Shown: positions 32,992 to 40,055 of the stretch, piece after piece
Numbering within the stretch: the stretch's first letter is position 1
Layout of the letters: each line of letters starts with the position of its first letter
NCBI GenBank assembly: GCA_009777995.1
Contig: WRKT01000004.1
Span: 1 to 64,000, forward strand
Origin: Treponema sp.
GTDB lineage: Bacteria; Spirochaetota; Spirochaetia; Treponematales; Breznakiellaceae
Reading direction: 5' to 3'
Length of the DNA: 64,000 bases
Notes under the pieces: model-generated
The model's database searches: none
Seen by the model: the letters and a program-made list of their open reading frames with translations, nothing else
What the model was told of the DNA's origin: nothing
Made by a program: the position numbers and the translations under genes

Positions 32992-33064
32992 GCCAAGATG
33001 GCTCAGTCGGTAGCGCGGCACACTCGTAATGTGCAGGTCACGGGTTCGATTCCCGTTCTTGGCT
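32992..33064 (+). tRNA. tRNA-Thr (anticodon CGT)
   Basis: The acceptor GCCAAGA pairs with TCTTGGC and the discriminator is T. The anticodon stem GCACA/TGTGC holds loop CTCGTAA with anticodon CGT (reads ACG), and the T-loop is TTCGATT in a CGGG/CCCG stem. CCA is not encoded. It is convergent with the DUF4832 gene, whose stop lies 2 bp away. Confidence 0.95.
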
Positions 33065-33065
33065 T

Positions 33066-34655
33066 TTATTGCACTACAATTGTCCCCAGGTAATTTGCGG
33101 CGAGGGCCGGGTTCCAAATGTCGCCGTTGTTGGCAAAGCGAATTCTTCTATTAAATCCTGTTGTTTCGAGTACATCGGAAATTTTGAGGTATACATTCCA
33201 TTCACCGGGAGGTATATTCGACGGGAGGCCTATGTTAAAATTGAACTCAACTAGCTCTCCGCCTGCTGCTGTTGAGCCGCTTGTAACTCTCCTAATATCA
33301 AGGTCTAAATCATAGACATAATTAATTGAGTTCTGACTTATGATTACCTGCGTTCTTGTTTGATTAAGCACATTTCCAAAACCGACGTTTTCAAGCACCA
33401 ACTTAAAACTTGTTGTCCTGCCCGGCCTTGACTCTGTGAATGCAGATTCTCTTATCACAATTCTGTAACCAAGATGATTGCTTATATAGTTATATTCAGT
33501 TATAGATCCTGTATTATAAATCGGATTACTTCCACTATAAATATTCTGAATCCATGTGCCAATAACTTGATAATTCCAGAGCCAGTTAAGATAAGAGGTA
33601 TGTGTTCGGAATGCTTCCTGCTTTATAAAGTTAATATTGTTAAAATCACCTATCACATCCCCTGTAACATCGCTATTAGAATCAGCTACTACTTCCCCTC
33701 CATAATAGGTATGCCGTGTATGATTAGCAAGCCATCTAACTTCCTGCTCCCTATTACTAAATGTACCCAAGTCATTATGGGAGCCGAGATAACCGTCGTT
33801 ATACACGCCTACTCTATACGCATCGTCCATCCCTTCCCTGATTTGAAAGTTTGCCATGTTTGCATCTGTCAGGTTTATGCCATGGCTTTGTCCAAATCTT
33901 TCATTAGCCCAATGCCGGAAGTACAAGGGTCTCCTCACATTTATCCGGCGTGAGGGTACAGCCTTAAGCCAGGCTTCAACAAGTCTGTAATAATTCTCCT
34001 CGTTTGCAGGGTCAGAAATTGTTGTAGAATGCTGCTCACCCCATGGGCCAAACATTCCTGACTCAACCATAGAAACAACATCACGGAACTCTTCTATAAC
34101 GACGCCAAGCTGCTCGATGTGTCTTTCAATCCATTCCATACCGGGCTCTCGATCAGAAGGAGGGTCAGATGAAGCAGGGCCTTCAATATCATAAGAGAAT
34201 CTTAAAATAGCAGTTGCATCCGAATTACGAACAAAACCGAGAACCTGCCTTAAAACGCTCAGGCTTCCTTGACTAATATCTCTATTCGATGCCCCCGGCA
34301 TGGCATTAGCGGAATAAGGAGAAAGACCAAAATGAAAATGTAGAATTCCTGCACCTTGCCAAGCTGTACTATGTGCAGGATAACCGGGCACCCAATTCCC
34401 GGTGTTTATTGTCATGTTAGTGATGTCTGTTTGATTCCACCACCATGGCAATGATGACTGTGAGAAATCATGAGCGAGGGCTCTATAAAAGCCCCTCCCG
34501 GGATTGACAATTGACTCGGTTGATTCAGTATAATCAATACCGCTGTCCATGAATACAAGCGGTTCCTGAGAGGGGTTATCTATACCATTATTATTTCCTT
34601 CGGGATTGCAGGCGAGAAGTACAAAAATAATAAAAATGAAAAAAAGATTTCTCAT
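33066..34655 (-). CDS. DUF4874/DUF4832 lipoprotein, possible glycan-active protein
   Basis: The 529-aa product has a lipoprotein signal (MRNLFFIFIIFVLLAC; Cys16 lipidation). 'NPGRGFYRALAHDF' (about 50-64) and the TIM-barrel-like middle with 'ILRFSYDIEGP', 'GMFGPWGEQH' and 'RRPLYFRHW' are typical of DUF4874, and the second half ending in a beta-sandwich ('LDIRRVTSGSTAAGGELVEFNFNIGLPSNIPPGEWNVYLKISD') of DUF4832. Glycoside hydrolase-like activity has been suggested for such proteins by fold only. It is exposed on a membrane surface. It sits at the 3' end of the unknown 33-40 kb cluster. Confidence 0.8.
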   Translation of the reverse strand: MRNLFFIFIIFVLLACNPEGNNNGIDNPSQEPLVFMDSGIDYTESTESIVNPGRGFYRALAHDFSQSSLPWWWNQTDITNMTINTGNWVPGYPAHSTAWQGAGILHFHFGLSPYSANAMPGASNRDISQGSLSVLRQVLGFVRNSDATAILRFSYDIEGPASSDPPSDREPGMEWIERHIEQLGVVIEEFRDVVSMVESGMFGPWGEQHSTTISDPANEENYYRLVEAWLKAVPSRRINVRRPLYFRHWANERFGQSHGINLTDANMANFQIREGMDDAYRVGVYNDGYLGSHNDLGTFSNREQEVRWLANHTRHTYYGGEVVADSNSDVTGDVIGDFNNINFIKQEAFRTHTSYLNWLWNYQVIGTWIQNIYSGSNPIYNTGSITEYNYISNHLGYRIVIRESAFTESRPGRTTSFKLVLENVGFGNVLNQTRTQVIISQNSINYVYDLDLDIRRVTSGSTAAGGELVEFNFNIGLPSNIPPGEWNVYLKISDVLETTGFNRRIRFANNGDIWNPALAANYLGTIVVQ

Positions 34656-34664
34656 TGATTTTCC

Positions 34665-34898
34665 TTACTTACCCGGCGAACTTGGCATTGTATCCAATAT
34701 ACGCCTTATATTATCAGGTATTTCATTAGCATGTCTACGGTTGAACTCCTGATTTGATCGCTCCCAGGCTTCTTGGTATTCTCTTGAGAGAGTCGTACCT
34801 GCATGCGGGTCATCTGAAGGTGTGGTATTGCTCGAAGAATTCGAAATGATGTTGTATGCCAGAAGGCCTATAAACATCCAAAAAACTATCCGTGCCAT
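34665..34898 (-). CDS. Small single-span membrane protein, unknown
   Basis: The 77-aa product has one N-terminal membrane helix (MARIVFWMFIGLLAYNII) and a hydrophilic remainder with Ser/Thr/Asn and a helical 'REYQEAWERSNQEFNRRHANEIPDNIRRILDTM'. It could be anchored with the tail outside. I recognise no family. It lies 9 bp upstream of the DUF4832 gene and 19 bp downstream of the AAA+ gene, so it is probably in one transcript with both. An AAGGAG-type ribosome binding site is present. Confidence 0.6.
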   Translation of the reverse strand: MARIVFWMFIGLLAYNIISNSSSNTTPSDDPHAGTTLSREYQEAWERSNQEFNRRHANEIPDNIRRILDTMPSSPGK

Positions 34899-34917
34899 AT
34901 AAACTCCTTTTATTTAA

Positions 34918-36603
34918 CTAGGCTACAAAACCAATAATTTTGCATGATTCACTTTCTTGATTCTCTGCATCGCAGAACCTCATTAAATTCTGCAGAGAAG
35001 GGATTTCTCCTGAAAGAACAAAGTGAACTGCTGCCTTTCTTGCTATGTTCTCAATTTGGCCGCCGGAAAAATCATAGTTTTCTGCTAAGGCGTGAGCATT
35101 TGAGTCTGAAATACCATCCATCATAGAAAGCCAAATAGCCCTCCTTGTTTCAACTTCCGGTTTTTCAAACTCAATTTTATAAAGGAAGCGGCGTTCAAAA
35201 GCACCGTCCATATTGCTTGACAGATTAGTTGTGGCGATTAGTATTCCATCCAGAGTTTCCATCTCTTGCAGAATAATATTTTGGATAGCGTTTTCTGTCT
35301 GAGCCGGGCCGCTATAATTCTCCTGTATACGCCGTCGTTTACTGAAAATTGCATCTGCTTCATTAAAGAGAAGTATTGGTGTTATGTCAGATTTTTTCAC
35401 ACAATAGCGGTATTTATCAAAAATACCCTTAATTTGCTTTTCACTTTCTCCAAACCACTTGCTTTTAACACTTGCTATATCGATTTGCATTATACCTCTG
35501 CCTGTTTGCCTCGCAATTTGATAAGCGGTTTCTGTTTTTCCGGTACCGGGGGCACCAGAAAACAGGCATGCGAAACCGGTTCTCATTTTCTTTTCAGAAA
35601 GGCGGTTCTTGATTTCAAGAAATTTTTCTGTCATTAGCACTTCAGTTAACTCGCCAATAGAATCTTGTGTTTTACCGGGATAAAAGAGCTGTTTTTCAGC
35701 TATTGATTCATAGCTTTTAACGCCCTTCAATGGTGCGCTTGAAAGAGTAAGATCAAACTCTGCAAGAAATTCTTCTTTTACTTCATTAGTGATACAAAAG
35801 ACTTCTGATTCACGAAAGCCGTCACCACAGGCATTCTCTATCAGATTCCTAGTAATCAGAACATGATTTCCGCTTAGAAACAGACGCTTGATTGTCATAT
35901 ATTCTGAACGACGTTCATATATGGTCGAAAGGATACGTAATTCCATTTCCGGTGTATCAAGAGAAACTAAATTACTAAAGAATCGAAGCAGAATTAGAGT
36001 CTCGCCATAATCCAGAGAAAGGCTTAAAACTTTTCTTACAAACAAAAGCTGCTTATTATCTTGCAATATATTGTTCATCCTCGAAATAGTCTTACCATAA
36101 GGTATGGCTTTATGTAGCATATCATCAAACATTTCCTCTAAGTACTCAAAAAATTCATCATTAGAAAGTCCTTTTGCTTTATTCAGATCTTGAAACGAGC
36201 CCTTTCTAAGGCAGTTAATCGTCTTAAACGGTATTTTAAATGATATAACTTCCATCAAAGGGTTAAATTTATTATAACCATGATCAATTTCTATCAACTC
36301 CTTCTCTTCCAGCTCTTCCAGTTCATCCAAGAAGGAAATAACCTCAAGGCTCTTTAGATTAATATATGCCGCAAGATTGTTCATGTCGATATTATGACCG
36401 TTATACATGTTGATTAAAGAAGCAAAGAGAGCAGAGGCGGTACGGGAAACCTGCAGCTTATCGGAAAGAAAGGCAAGGTGCGGCTCAGCGAAGTCACAGA
36501 ACAGCTCATTCATGCCTCCGGCTTGTTTCATAATTTCTCCAATTTCTCTTACCCTGTGAAAATAATCAACTTTTTCTTCTGTTTGTTTGTTTGAAACACT
36601 CAT
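34918..36603 (-). CDS. AAA+ ATPase with helical N-terminal domain
   Basis: The 561-aa product has a roughly 320-residue helical N-terminal region and a single AAA domain. Walker A is GAPGTGKTE (about 350-358), the Walker B-like element is 'ILLFNEADAIF' with Asn before Glu in place of the usual Asp, sensor 1 is 'LIATTN' and the arginine finger is 'GAFERRFLYKIEF'. The pore-loop-like 'SKWFGESEKQI' is present, as in ClpATPase/Cdc48-type rings that remodel proteins. The N-terminal part contains a winged-helix-like 'LSRTASALFASLINMYNGHNI'. It overlaps the DUF4116 gene by 4 bp. The substrate is unknown. Confidence 0.85.
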   Translation of the reverse strand: MSVSNKQTEEKVDYFHRVREIGEIMKQAGGMNELFCDFAEPHLAFLSDKLQVSRTASALFASLINMYNGHNIDMNNLAAYINLKSLEVISFLDELEELEEKELIEIDHGYNKFNPLMEVISFKIPFKTINCLRKGSFQDLNKAKGLSNDEFFEYLEEMFDDMLHKAIPYGKTISRMNNILQDNKQLLFVRKVLSLSLDYGETLILLRFFSNLVSLDTPEMELRILSTIYERRSEYMTIKRLFLSGNHVLITRNLIENACGDGFRESEVFCITNEVKEEFLAEFDLTLSSAPLKGVKSYESIAEKQLFYPGKTQDSIGELTEVLMTEKFLEIKNRLSEKKMRTGFACLFSGAPGTGKTETAYQIARQTGRGIMQIDIASVKSKWFGESEKQIKGIFDKYRYCVKKSDITPILLFNEADAIFSKRRRIQENYSGPAQTENAIQNIILQEMETLDGILIATTNLSSNMDGAFERRFLYKIEFEKPEVETRRAIWLSMMDGISDSNAHALAENYDFSGGQIENIARKAAVHFVLSGEIPSLQNLMRFCDAENQESESCKIIGFVA

Positions 36604-37220
36604 ATAGCTACCATCTCCTTTCTTAATCTGTTTGCTTCTTCAATATACTCATCCGGCATACCCATTCGTTTTAACGAATGGATAAACAATTCAGATGAGA
36701 TCCATATATCTGATAATGATTTAGGTAGTACTTTTGCAGCAGAAAAATTTAAACTGTTGAACTGTATATCAACAAAATGATAATAACCGGGAGAAGACGT
36801 AGGATGATGCTTTAACACTTCCATACACAATTCAGGTGTCCTTAGCTTTTTAGGTACAAAATTAATTGCTGCAACATAATCAAACCCGACAGAATGTCCT
36901 GCATCCCAATAAGCAGAGCTTAAATAATCATGCTTAACTGCTTCAAGACATAGTTCATATGTTTTAAACTCATCAGGGACAAATCCTAATGCAGAGCAGC
37001 CCTCGTCTACAGGGATATTGTGTCTGACAGCATCAAGGCAAAGCTCATAAGTTATGAATTTTTTAGGGACATGTTCAAGAGCAGCTCCCCAATAATGTAC
37101 TGCCACAAAACACATCTCAGGTGTTCTTTCTTCTATAGGAATGTTTCCAAGACTGTTTCCTTTGATGATGATATCTCTATACCACTCTGAAATAGACAAC
37201 CGGTTTTTTTCTTCCTCCAT
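36600..37220 (-). CDS. DUF4116-type repeat protein
   Basis: The 206-aa product is built of about four repeats of the form 'VPKKFITYELCLDAVRHN', at about residues 50-68, 82-100 and 125-143 with a weaker first copy at 28-45. The pattern [VP][DK][EK]x[KR]TxELC[LM]E[AV][VL]KH is that of DUF4116, a helical repeat fold thought to bind proteins. The gene sits upstream of the AAA+ gene with a 4-bp overlap, so it is a good candidate for an adaptor or substrate-binding partner of that ATPase (inferred). Confidence 0.75.
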   Translation of the reverse strand: MEEEKNRLSISEWYRDIIIKGNSLGNIPIEERTPEMCFVAVHYWGAALEHVPKKFITYELCLDAVRHNIPVDEGCSALGFVPDEFKTYELCLEAVKHDYLSSAYWDAGHSVGFDYVAAINFVPKKLRTPELCMEVLKHHPTSSPGYYHFVDIQFNSLNFSAAKVLPKSLSDIWISSELFIHSLKRMGMPDEYIEEANRLRKEMVAI

Positions 37221-37233
37221 TTACTTTCTCCTA

Positions 37234-37872
37234 TTAAAAAGTAATCTTTCTGCCCAAAAAGCGGAAAGCTGTAACATATAAAACCGAATAGCAAATTCCG
37301 CTTCTTGAAGGTAATACATATCCCTCTGCCCAAAAATCCTTCTTCTTTTCAGGGAATGAATAACAAAGGTTTTCGAATTCATTAACAGCAGACATTTTAG
37401 CAAGCATAACCACAAGGTTTTGGATCTCGCCATGCCGTCTTATCTTTGCGGTGAATAGCCCGGCACCGGGGACAAGATTGGGCATAACTTTTCCGGATAT
37501 GCTTATCCTGGGAAAGTTTTGTGCTTCCGGAAGTGAAACCTTTGATCGCAGGGTATTTAGCTGCTCAATTTGTGCAGAAGTCAGTATTGAATCGTAAACG
37601 ACCAACTTTGGAGCCTCGGGTATTTGAATCGGTTTCTCGACAGTGCCGTATAATGCCGCAGAGAACGCACGTCTTATACTGTTTTCGATAATACGAGTCT
37701 TGAGGTAGGAGTAAAGAAACCTGCATAACGGGTCTCCAATAATGGATAAGGGAAAACCTATCCCCGCGAGGTAAAATAGAAAACGAAAGGTGGGGTAGAA
37801 TGTATCAATAGTACTCCTATTGATCATGAAAATGCCGAAAATAGCAATTCCTATTAAGGTTCCACTTACCAT
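37234..37872 (-). CDS. Unknown protein with N-terminal membrane helices
   Basis: The 212-aa product has two membrane helices (about 4-17 and 28-50: 'FRFLFYLAGIGFPLSIIGDPLCRFLYSYL') and a cytoplasmic C-terminal domain of about 150 residues with alternating strands and helices ('KLVVYDSILTSAQIEQLNTLRSKVSL', 'IQNLVVMLAKMSAVNEFENLCYSF', 'VLPSRSGICYSVLYVTAF'). No catalytic motif is seen and I recognise no family. It lies 13 bp upstream of the DUF4116 gene and 5 bp downstream of the 63-aa gene. Confidence 0.6.
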   Translation of the reverse strand: MVSGTLIGIAIFGIFMINRSTIDTFYPTFRFLFYLAGIGFPLSIIGDPLCRFLYSYLKTRIIENSIRRAFSAALYGTVEKPIQIPEAPKLVVYDSILTSAQIEQLNTLRSKVSLPEAQNFPRISISGKVMPNLVPGAGLFTAKIRRHGEIQNLVVMLAKMSAVNEFENLCYSFPEKKKDFWAEGYVLPSRSGICYSVLYVTAFRFLGRKITF

Positions 37873-37877
37873 AGGCT

Positions 37878-38069
37878 TTAAACCAAGGTCATGAGCAAGT
37901 TACCGCGGCCGACTCGAGAGCCGGATGAATCAAAGGTCTCATCCATCTCAGGGATATAAACACCCAAGAGTTGCCCTGAGGCACTATGGACCTCCTGTCG
38001 GCCACCGGAACCGATGTCGTAGATTACAGCTCTGAGGCTGCCATCGGGATTGTAAATTTCTTGTTTCAT
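37878..38069 (-). CDS. Short beta-repeat protein, unknown
   Basis: The 63-aa product is made of three strand-turn-strand units: 'IYNPDGSLRAVIYD', 'VHSASGQLLGVYIP' and 'TFDSSGSRVGRGNLL'. They share the pattern [ND/SA]xxGxxxGxY seen in small beta-meander proteins. It has no signal peptide. It lies 5 bp before the two-helix membrane protein. Good ribosome spacing and its place in a same-strand run support it as a real gene. Confidence 0.55.
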   Translation of the reverse strand: MKQEIYNPDGSLRAVIYDIGSGGRQEVHSASGQLLGVYIPEMDETFDSSGSRVGRGNLLMTLV

Positions 38070-38138
38070 TGAGAACTCCTAAATAGTGAGGGAATTTGAC
38101 AGGGGAGCAACGCCCCCTTTAAGAAAAAATTTTCAGGT

Positions 38139-39089
38139 TCAATACGGGCTTGTTGATTGAAAAACTTCAGGATTTTTTTCACTTAAATATGATTCAAGGT
38201 CAATAATAAATCCGGTCAGCATTCTTGAAGATATGGCTAGGGCACTCTCTTTGGAAACACCGGGGCGATGTTTACGGTAAACTTCATACTGCGTTAACTT
38301 TTTATTACTTTTTTCCCATTCCTTAATTACTTTTTTATCAAGGACACGATCCAAGACTTTATAATTCCTTATTTTTTCAATGCAATGTAAAGTAAAAATG
38401 GCCTTATAACAAGCCCTGCTTCTTTTTTGTTTCTTTCCCAATACATTTTTAATCGCATTCCGGATTATCTCTGTGTCCAGTTTAATTAATAAATCGTTTA
38501 GGGGAGTTACATGAATGCTTCTTGGAGAATAGGGCGGAGCTACTTCAGTATCAAATACATCAACCTCGTTGCAATCTTTATCAATAAAAATAGAAGGGCT
38601 TGGGCGATATAATTTATCGATAAAGAAATTATATTCCCAACTATTAAACCAACCTGATGCAAACTCTATTTTCTCATCCGGTGTCAATTCAACACCCAGC
38701 TCAATCTCACACATTCTAACCAGGTCCCTAATCTCTTTTAAAATTCTCTTTTTATACCTGGAAATCTTAACTATTTTCTTTTCATCGTAATTACGGTAAT
38801 AAGCCGCTCTTCCCTTCTCCAACGAATCGTACAGATACTTGAAAAAACCCTCTTTTGATTGAGTTAGCTTATCATTCTTAATTACTCTTGTACAAACATC
38901 GGCGATTTCTTCACCCATAATGTCAATATCATCTTCAAACCGAAATTCTTTGCACCATTTGTAAATCTGCCCACATAGAAGGGGAAAAAATTCATCATAG
39001 CGGTTATCGGAGGCGGCTTCATTATGGTAATCAGTAAAAATAGTGAAAATCCGGTCTTTAAATTGCTCTTCTTTATCGTTTTCAACCAC
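38139..39089 (-). CDS. Sigma-70-like protein next to a CARF-like protein
   Basis: The 316-aa product is unannotated by clear homology, but its layout looks like an RNA polymerase sigma factor. Residues 28-135 resemble region 2 ('FFPLLCGQIYKWCKEF...IADVCTRVIKN...FFKYLYDSLEKGRAAYYRNYDEKK'). 'ILKEIRDLVRMCEIELGVELTPDEKIE' resembles the start of region 3. The C-terminal 'LTQYEVYRKHRPGVSKESALAISSRMLTGFIIDLESYL' could be the region 4 helix-turn-helix. Alternatively it is only a helical nucleic-acid binding protein. The start codon is GTG with AAGGAGG just before it. It lies 9 bp downstream of the CARF-like gene, so the two are almost certainly co-translated. Confidence 0.5.
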   Translation of the reverse strand: MVENDKEEQFKDRIFTIFTDYHNEAASDNRYDEFFPLLCGQIYKWCKEFRFEDDIDIMGEEIADVCTRVIKNDKLTQSKEGFFKYLYDSLEKGRAAYYRNYDEKKIVKISRYKKRILKEIRDLVRMCEIELGVELTPDEKIEFASGWFNSWEYNFFIDKLYRPSPSIFIDKDCNEVDVFDTEVAPPYSPRSIHVTPLNDLLIKLDTEIIRNAIKNVLGKKQKRSRACYKAIFTLHCIEKIRNYKVLDRVLDKKVIKEWEKSNKKLTQYEVYRKHRPGVSKESALAISSRMLTGFIIDLESYLSEKNPEVFQSTSPY

Positions 39090-39098
39090 AAAACCTCC

Positions 39099-39725
39099 TT
39101 ACATTGCAAAGAAATTTCTAAGTGTTTCTGCGGCCTCATCAGCATTGGTCGCACCCATAGTACCCATTAGCTTAAAAAGGTAGTAGAGAGAAGTAACATC
39201 AAAAAGCATGGGGTGCTCAACCTTACGGGTGACATTGTTAAACTCAACCTTTCCATAAACAATGTATCGGACAATAGCTTCACGGAACTCTTCCACAAAG
39301 CGGAGGGCGCAGAACAGAGACAGAATCCCCGGTTTAGAACCAAAAGTAATATCGGCCAAAAGCTCAGCATTATCGGGGATTTTTTCTGCCAAATCGGTAA
39401 TAAGCTTGTTGTAAGTCTTTTTTGTGGGTAAAAACTCGATATCGATTGTATCGTAGCTCAGAATTGCCCCAATTTTGGAGTTAATCCCTTCGATTTCTTG
39501 AGTAAAGTTCTTCTTATTCTCTTCACATTGACTGTTTCCTCCCGTGGTTATAATGTAAATAACCTTAATTTCCTCATCCTTCTTCATTTTTTTGGCAAGG
39601 ACACTGTTTATAGGACAGAGAACAGGCTTCTCATATTCAAGAGCCTTGTTTCCGTCCACAGGGAACTTTACAGCCTCTACCTCATGAGGAGGCCTCATGG
39701 GAACCGGAATAATAACTACTTTCAT
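39099..39725 (-). CDS. Stand-alone CARF-like (TM1812/Csx-type) ligand-binding protein
   Basis: The 208-aa product has the Rossmann-like pattern of CARF domains. 'KVIYIITTGGN' (about 54-64) matches the first strand and glycine loop. 'AELLADITFGSKPGILSLFCALRFVEEF' (about 118-145) matches the second CARF motif, normally D[IV]THG[FY]R. 'IVYGKVEF...PMLFDVTSLYYLFKLM' matches the end of TM1812-type domains. CARF domains bind cyclic oligoadenylates or related nucleotides and are usually fused to a nuclease. Here there is no HEPN, PD-(D/E)XK or other effector, and no CRISPR array in the window. The next gene encodes a sigma-70-like protein. Fold assignment is by motif only. Confidence 0.6.
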   Translation of the reverse strand: MKVVIIPVPMRPPHEVEAVKFPVDGNKALEYEKPVLCPINSVLAKKMKKDEEIKVIYIITTGGNSQCEENKKNFTQEIEGINSKIGAILSYDTIDIEFLPTKKTYNKLITDLAEKIPDNAELLADITFGSKPGILSLFCALRFVEEFREAIVRYIVYGKVEFNNVTRKVEHPMLFDVTSLYYLFKLMGTMGATNADEAAETLRNFFAM

Positions 39726-40055
39726 GCTTTTCTCCTATTATATTATAATGGCTGGTTTTAGCGGGAGTTAACTCTTTTGGATGGGAATTTATATTTATTT
39801 TAGTCAACCGGTTGACTAAAATTTTCTTCGACTTTGAAAAGACCGTAAGTATATCATACAAAACCGGCCGGCGTGGATATTACCCGAAAAATAAGCAAAG
39901 TTTTTATATTGTCAAGTGGATATTTTGGAGTAAATGGACTTTTTATCCGAAAATAGTGAAAATATCTTAGGTTTTCCTTTGCGTTAAGACATATTCTATC
40001 ATACGAATTTATTGTACGTGGTGCAGGTGGGGGTAAAAGCACAATTTTCCTTATA
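39726..40055. other. 330-bp intergenic region between addA and the CARF-like gene
   Basis: It contains the 26-bp palindrome at 39797-39822, an AGGAGA ribosome binding site at 39731-39736, and TATAAT-like boxes on the minus strand (39742-39747). No convincing coding sequence was found: a 62-codon minus-strand frame (39854-40042) lacks coding character and a ribosome binding site. The rest is AT-rich without clear structure. It probably holds the promoter of the CARF/sigma operon. Confidence 0.6.
39797..39822. promoter_or_regulatory. Perfect 26-bp palindrome, probable operator
   Basis: ATTTTAGTCAACC (39797-39809) is followed directly by its exact reverse complement (39810-39822). The centre AGTCAACCGGTTGACT is of the kind bound by TetR-family dimers. 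It lies 71 bp upstream of the CARF-like start. It is not followed by a T-run and has no loop, so it is not a terminator. No TetR gene is in the window. Confidence 0.75.
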
